The translations under genes were made by a program, and so were the position numbers. DNA of 9,000 nucleotides. It comes from Promethearchaeota archaeon. GTDB lineage: Archaea > Asgardarchaeota > Lokiarchaeia > Sigynarchaeales > SOKP01. The notes below the pieces were generated by a model. It had not been told where the DNA came from, did not search any database, and was given only the letters and a program-made list of their open reading frames with translations. This document shows, one piece after another, positions 6,437-9,000 of the stretch (the first letter of the stretch is position 1; each line of letters starts with the position of its first letter). The stretch spans positions 1 through 9,000 of the forward strand of contig JAHLWV010000084.1 of NCBI GenBank assembly GCA_019057735.1, read 5' to 3'.

Positions 6437-6850
6437 TTAAAACTTATAAGTTTTTATTTTTAGCGTTGGTAGTATTTTACTTAGGTTTTTTTCTGTAGTA
6501 TGAAGTGTTAATTTTTTATTTAAGGTAAAAGCAATAGTATAACAATCATTATAGGATAATTCTGCTCGATGCTGGCATTTTAATATCCCTGCTTTAAAAA
6601 TAAGTGATTGATTTAAATTCACAATCTTTATCGGATATGTTTTAAGAAATGTTGCAATAATTGTTTCTGCGTATGATTTTCCTTTTAATTTACATATATG
6701 ATAAAAAGCCTCTACAATTATAGGTGAAAGAACAAATGCTTCAATAGTTCCCGCCTTAATTGAGGCCATAAAATGTAAAATACTCTTAGGTGGTTCTTTA
6801 GAATATAATTGTGTAATAATCCCGGTGTCTATACAAGCTTTTTTCACCAT
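6437..6850 (-). CDS. PIN-domain ribonuclease toxin (VapC-like)
   Basis: Single PIN domain of 137 residues, the usual VapC length. It is a probable Mg/Mn-dependent endoribonuclease that cuts tRNA or other RNA when free of its antitoxin. Acidic active-site residues are visible: D8 in CIDTGI, E47 in IIVEAFY and D102 in YNDCYTIAF. The fourth position is E120 in HTTEKNL, where many relatives have Asp (T.D..F). The start codon directly follows the antitoxin's stop (TAA then ATG), so the two are translated as a coupled pair; only a weak GGGA lies upstream inside the antitoxin gene. An RNA-processing PIN protein without toxin activity is possible, but the AbrB partner argues for a toxin. The RNA target is unknown. 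Confidence 0.85.
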   Translation of the reverse strand: MVKKACIDTGIITQLYSKEPPKSILHFMASIKAGTIEAFVLSPIIVEAFYHICKLKGKSYAETIIATFLKTYPIKIVNLNQSLIFKAGILKCQHRAELSYNDCYTIAFTLNKKLTLHTTEKNLSKILPTLKIKTYKF

Positions 6851-7105
6851 TTATTTTTCCCGTTCCAATTCTTCTTTACGAGATTTATCCATTTCCCTTC
6901 TCATTTCTTCAGTATCGTAAGAATTTAAACGTAAACTTTCGGGATCTTTTATAGGTATAATTTTAAGAGTTCCTTCATCTTCAATTATTAATACTTTGTC
7001 TCCGTCTTTTAAATTAAAAATTTTTCTAAATGCAGCTGGAATTGTAATCATACCACGGTTTGTAATTGTAACTTCTTTTTCGTTAACAATTTTGTCTAAT
7101 ACCAT
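6851..7105 (-). CDS. AbrB/MazE-family antitoxin
   Basis: 84-residue DNA-binding antitoxin. Residues about 12-52 are a swapped-hairpin AbrB domain: VTITNRGMITIPAAFRKIFN, then LKDGDKVLIIEDEGTLKIIPI. From about 55 the protein is highly charged (EEMRREMDKSRKEELEREK), a helix expected to wrap round and block the PIN toxin encoded next. AbrB dimers commonly bind their own promoter, and paired repeats lie just upstream (7114-7141). There is no strong ribosome-binding site; GTGA seven bases before the ATG is weak, so the mRNA may have a very short leader. Confidence 0.88.
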   Translation of the reverse strand: MVLDKIVNEKEVTITNRGMITIPAAFRKIFNLKDGDKVLIIEDEGTLKIIPIKDPESLRLNSYDTEEMRREMDKSRKEELEREK

Positions 7106-7113
7106 TTTAGTTC

Positions 7114-7150
7114 ACTAAGTAAAATCAAGAAATACTAAGTATTTATAATT
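7114..7150 (-). promoter_or_regulatory. toxin-antitoxin promoter with two operator-like repeats
   Basis: On the minus strand, TTATAAAT (about 7142-7149) is a TATA box about 40 bases before the antitoxin ATG. Between it and the gene lie two identical octamers, ACTAAGTA on the plus strand (7114-7121 and 7134-7141), exactly 20 bp apart and so on the same face of the helix. The copy next to the TATA box sits in a longer near-palindrome, AATACT-A-AGTATT (7131-7143). This layout fits autorepression by the AbrB antitoxin, which is inference. Confidence 0.5.
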
Positions 7151-7206
7151 TTTGCCTAGTTTTTTATTAAAATTTATCTTCATCCCGAAGAAAAATAGTT
7201 TTTCTG

Positions 7207-7230
7207 ATCGTGAAAGCTGAGTTTCACGAT
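7207..7230. repeat. perfect 9-bp inverted repeat
   Basis: ATCGTGAAA-GCTGAG-TTTCACGAT, nine perfect pairs and a 6-base loop, in the spacer between the transporter's 3' end and the toxin-antitoxin promoter. It is richer in GC than its surroundings. It could be an operator or an RNA hairpin at the end of the transporter transcript, but no T-tract follows it directly on either strand, so it is not a simple terminator. Confidence 0.5.
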
Positions 7231-7284
7231 TAAATGTATATATACCAATATTGCCTTGATATTACGGTGATATTATAGAGAATT

Positions 7285-7300
7285 GAAAAAGAAAAATAAA
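7285..7300 (-). terminator. T-tract after the transporter gene
   Basis: On the minus strand the sequence reads TTTATTTTTCTTTTTC only a few bases after the transporter's stop at 7308, a typical archaeal termination signal. Confidence 0.45.
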
Positions 7301-7307
7301 CCAATTT

Positions 7308-8462
7308 TTATTCAATAATTTGTTCTTCTGACTCAACCAGTTGCTGTTTTTCACTTTGAAACGGCTTGACAAATGCCCAACGCCACACAAGAAATATGAG
7401 TGCAAATATAACAGCTGAAAAGAATGGGAGCAGTTGTGAAGGTAGAAAATATAAAATTAACCCACCAAGAATAGGGGTTATTATTTGACCAATACTGATT
7501 AACGCGTTATTTACACCTAGTAAGCTTCCAGTTTCCTCTCTTTTAACAGTTTTAGTTAATTTACTTGTAAGAATGGGGCGAATTACACCTGATCCAAATG
7601 CTAAAAAGGTAAGAGGAATGTACACGATCCAGTAATTATTGGAAAAAATTAGAAATGTCATTGTGAAAATCATAGCAACAACGCCTAATTTCAGAGTTGT
7701 GTTTTCACTCAACTTTTTCAATAACGGATTGATGAGCACACCTTGAAAAATGACCCTAAAAATTCCAATCCAGGCCATGTAAAAACTGAGCTCTTGGACA
7801 GTAACATTAATTTGTTTTTTGGCAAAAAGCGCAAATGTTGTAATAAATAGAAAAAATGCGAGAGTATACAAGAAGAAAACCACTAATGTACCCCTAATCT
7901 TGGCTGATTTAAAGAATCGTTTAGTTTCTTTAATGGGAATTATATTTTTGAACTTAAAATCTAATTTGACTTCTCTCTCTTTTTTATTTAGTGATTCGGG
8001 TAAAAAAAGTAATACCAATATTATAGAAAGAAGACTAACTCCAGCAGCAAAAAACATGGGAACCGAATAGTTGATTGTTGATAATACTCCACCTATTACA
8101 GGTCCAAATATTAACGCGGCACCAAAAACAGCGCTTGAATAACCAAATGTTTTAGTTCGATATTTAGGATTTGTCACATCGCTAATATACGCTTGAGCAA
8201 CGGTCATATTACTCCCAAGAAGACCGTCTACAAGACGAGCTGCAACTAATATCCAGACACTATTAGCAATTCCAAGGAGAAAAAATCCGATTAGTGTGCT
8301 TGTTTGACTGAATAGAAGCAATGGTTTTCTTCCGTATCTGTCACTAAGTTTGCCAGTAATTGGACTAGCGAAGAGTTGACACATGCTAAAAATACTTAGA
8401 ATTATGCCAACTTGAAACTCATTTAAACCTAAAGATACCCCTAAAAATGGGATAATAGGCAT
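7308..8462 (-). CDS. MFS transporter, DHA1 drug-efflux type (5' end uncertain)
   Basis: Inner-membrane proton antiporter of the major facilitator superfamily, DHA1/TetA-like, probably exporting drugs or metabolites. From the ATG at 8462 it has 384 residues. Motif A is GKLSDRYGRK at 37-46, the region RLVDGLLGSNMTVAQAYISD (76-95) is typical of the fourth to fifth helices, and motif C is GAALIFGPVIGG at 114-125. A basic central loop (about 158-188) separates the two six-helix halves, and a polar tail closes the protein. The ATG lies inside the first helix: upstream in the same frame the sequence continues RLLIIFLIQFTEVLGFSSV, the normal start of such a transporter, preceded by TAPDQDKKFDK. This extension runs to a TGA at 8568-8570 without any ATG, GTG or TTG. 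The true start is therefore a non-standard codon, or the 5' end is damaged or misread. A TATA box lies at 8573-8580. Confidence 0.85.
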   Translation of the reverse strand: MPIIPFLGVSLGLNEFQVGIILSIFSMCQLFASPITGKLSDRYGRKPLLLFSQTSTLIGFFLLGIANSVWILVAARLVDGLLGSNMTVAQAYISDVTNPKYRTKTFGYSSAVFGAALIFGPVIGGVLSTINYSVPMFFAAGVSLLSIILVLLFLPESLNKKEREVKLDFKFKNIIPIKETKRFFKSAKIRGTLVVFFLYTLAFFLFITTFALFAKKQINVTVQELSFYMAWIGIFRVIFQGVLINPLLKKLSENTTLKLGVVAMIFTMTFLIFSNNYWIVYIPLTFLAFGSGVIRPILTSKLTKTVKREETGSLLGVNNALISIGQIITPILGGLILYFLPSQLLPFFSAVIFALIFLVWRWAFVKPFQSEKQQLVESEEQIIE

Positions 8463-8572
8463 TACACTACTAAATCCTAAAACCTCAGTAAATTGAATCA
8501 GGAAAATGATTAATAGGCGTTTATCGAACTTCTTATCTTGATCTGGTGCTGTTGTATGAATAGGTCTTCACG

Positions 8573-8580
8573 TTTTATAA
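8573..8580 (-). promoter_or_regulatory. TATA box upstream of the transporter
   Basis: TTATAAAA on the minus strand, within the AT-rich TAATTATTATAAAACG. Transcription would start near 8550, inside the extended transporter frame and well before the first ATG at 8462. This supports translation starting upstream of that ATG, although no standard start codon is there. Confidence 0.4.
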
Positions 8581-8620
8581 TAATTAATTTGTTATATAAT
8601 GAATTTGAAGCAATTATCTA

Positions 8621-8998
8621 TTATCCTTTAGATACAGTTCCATTGAATGAGGTAAATTGATTGAATATCTTAGCATCTCCTTCAATTTTAGCAAAAATAT
8701 TTACAGGAGATGCTGCCTTTGGTTTGTCATTCTTACTCGCTGGAGTTGGGCCAAAAAAGATGCAAAATCCCTTTCCATCGGGCCAGTATCCAATATCACC
8801 TACTTCACAATCAACTTGAGAATTTTCCATATCGATTGAGACGGGGATTTCGCCATATAATTCTTCACCCCACCTAGATAAATTCAATTTAAAAGGGAGA
8901 TTTTCCCAAATTGTCTTACAAGTTTCAGGATTTTTGTCAGTAAGCAATTTAGCTTTAATTTGACCGATATTCTCGTTTTCAATTATTATGTAATCCAT
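8621..8998 (-). CDS. cyclophilin-like protein, TM1367 family
   Basis: Small beta-barrel protein of 125 residues resembling Thermotoga TM1367 and its archaeal relatives (the Cyclophil_like2 type), which share the cyclophilin fold but whose peptidyl-prolyl isomerase activity is unproven. Matching segments, as I recall the TM1367 sequence, are RWGEELYGEIPV (42-53), VGDIGYWPDGKGFCIFFGPTP (from 66) and ASPVNIFAKIEGD (from 95). The length is also that of the family. The ATG at 8998 is two bases from the window edge; MDYIIIEN is a suitable first strand, so the gene is probably complete, but an upstream start cannot be excluded and the ribosome-binding site is outside the window. It lies upstream of the transporter on the same strand, with a promoter in between. 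Its cellular role is unknown. Confidence 0.8.
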   Translation of the reverse strand: MDYIIIENENIGQIKAKLLTDKNPETCKTIWENLPFKLNLSRWGEELYGEIPVSIDMENSQVDCEVGDIGYWPDGKGFCIFFGPTPASKNDKPKAASPVNIFAKIEGDAKIFNQFTSFNGTVSKG

Positions 8999-9000
8999 AG

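Noticed and set aside
7258..7275. Two GATATTA repeats 11 bp apart as a CRISPR or regulatory array
   Set aside because: There are only two short copies in very AT-rich DNA, which is expected by chance; no repeat-spacer pattern exists in the window.
8568..8570. A second selenocysteine codon at the TGA upstream of the transporter
   Set aside because: The frame beyond it reaches another stop within a few codons without a start or any conserved sequence, and a selenocysteine in an MFS N-terminus has no functional precedent I know.

Overview
The window is AT-rich and reads as archaeal. Several start codons are preceded by TATA-like boxes, some genes look leaderless and others carry Shine-Dalgarno motifs, and 3' ends run into T-tracts. 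The content (tungsten aldehyde:ferredoxin oxidoreductase, iron alcohol dehydrogenase, AbrB/PIN pair, TM1367-type cyclophilin-like protein) fits an anaerobic archaeon. One locus points more specifically to an Asgard archaeon of the Lokiarchaeota type: a selenoprotein gene whose 3' end carries a SECIS-like hairpin with eukaryote-style AUGA/GA core motifs. The lineage assignment is inference.

Layout. 30-3215 (minus): a two-gene operon, iron-dependent alcohol dehydrogenase then aldehyde:ferredoxin oxidoreductase, together able to link alcohol, aldehyde and acid, and NAD(P)H and ferredoxin. 3216-3720: a 505-bp spacer with the dehydrogenase promoter and, at 3445-3594 on the minus strand, the orphaned C-terminal end of a 3-hydroxyacyl-CoA dehydrogenase. 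3721-4533 (plus): an intact 3-hydroxyacyl-CoA dehydrogenase of a divergent subfamily. 4534-4638: a convergent 3' region with shared T/A tracts and a 72-nt three-way-junction structure.

4636-5145 (minus): the highlight. A peroxiredoxin-like protein of 169 residues is interrupted in frame by one TGA, exactly where the peroxidatic cysteine of the RGxWCxxC motif belongs. A conventional gene caller sees only a 70-residue fragment (4636-4848). With TGA read as selenocysteine the protein is complete, and the structure at its stop codon supplies the decoding signal.

5267-6229 (minus): a five-TM membrane protein with an outer beta-rich domain. 6437-7105 (minus): an AbrB-type antitoxin and PIN-domain toxin operon with repeats in its promoter. 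7308-8462 (minus): an MFS drug-efflux-type transporter whose true 5' end lies upstream of the only available ATG. 8621-8998 (minus): a cyclophilin-like protein that may begin at the window edge.

The first three metabolic genes plausibly serve fermentative or fatty-acid-type carbon metabolism. The selenoprotein would act in peroxide or thiol redox defence. The remaining genes are not obviously connected to them.
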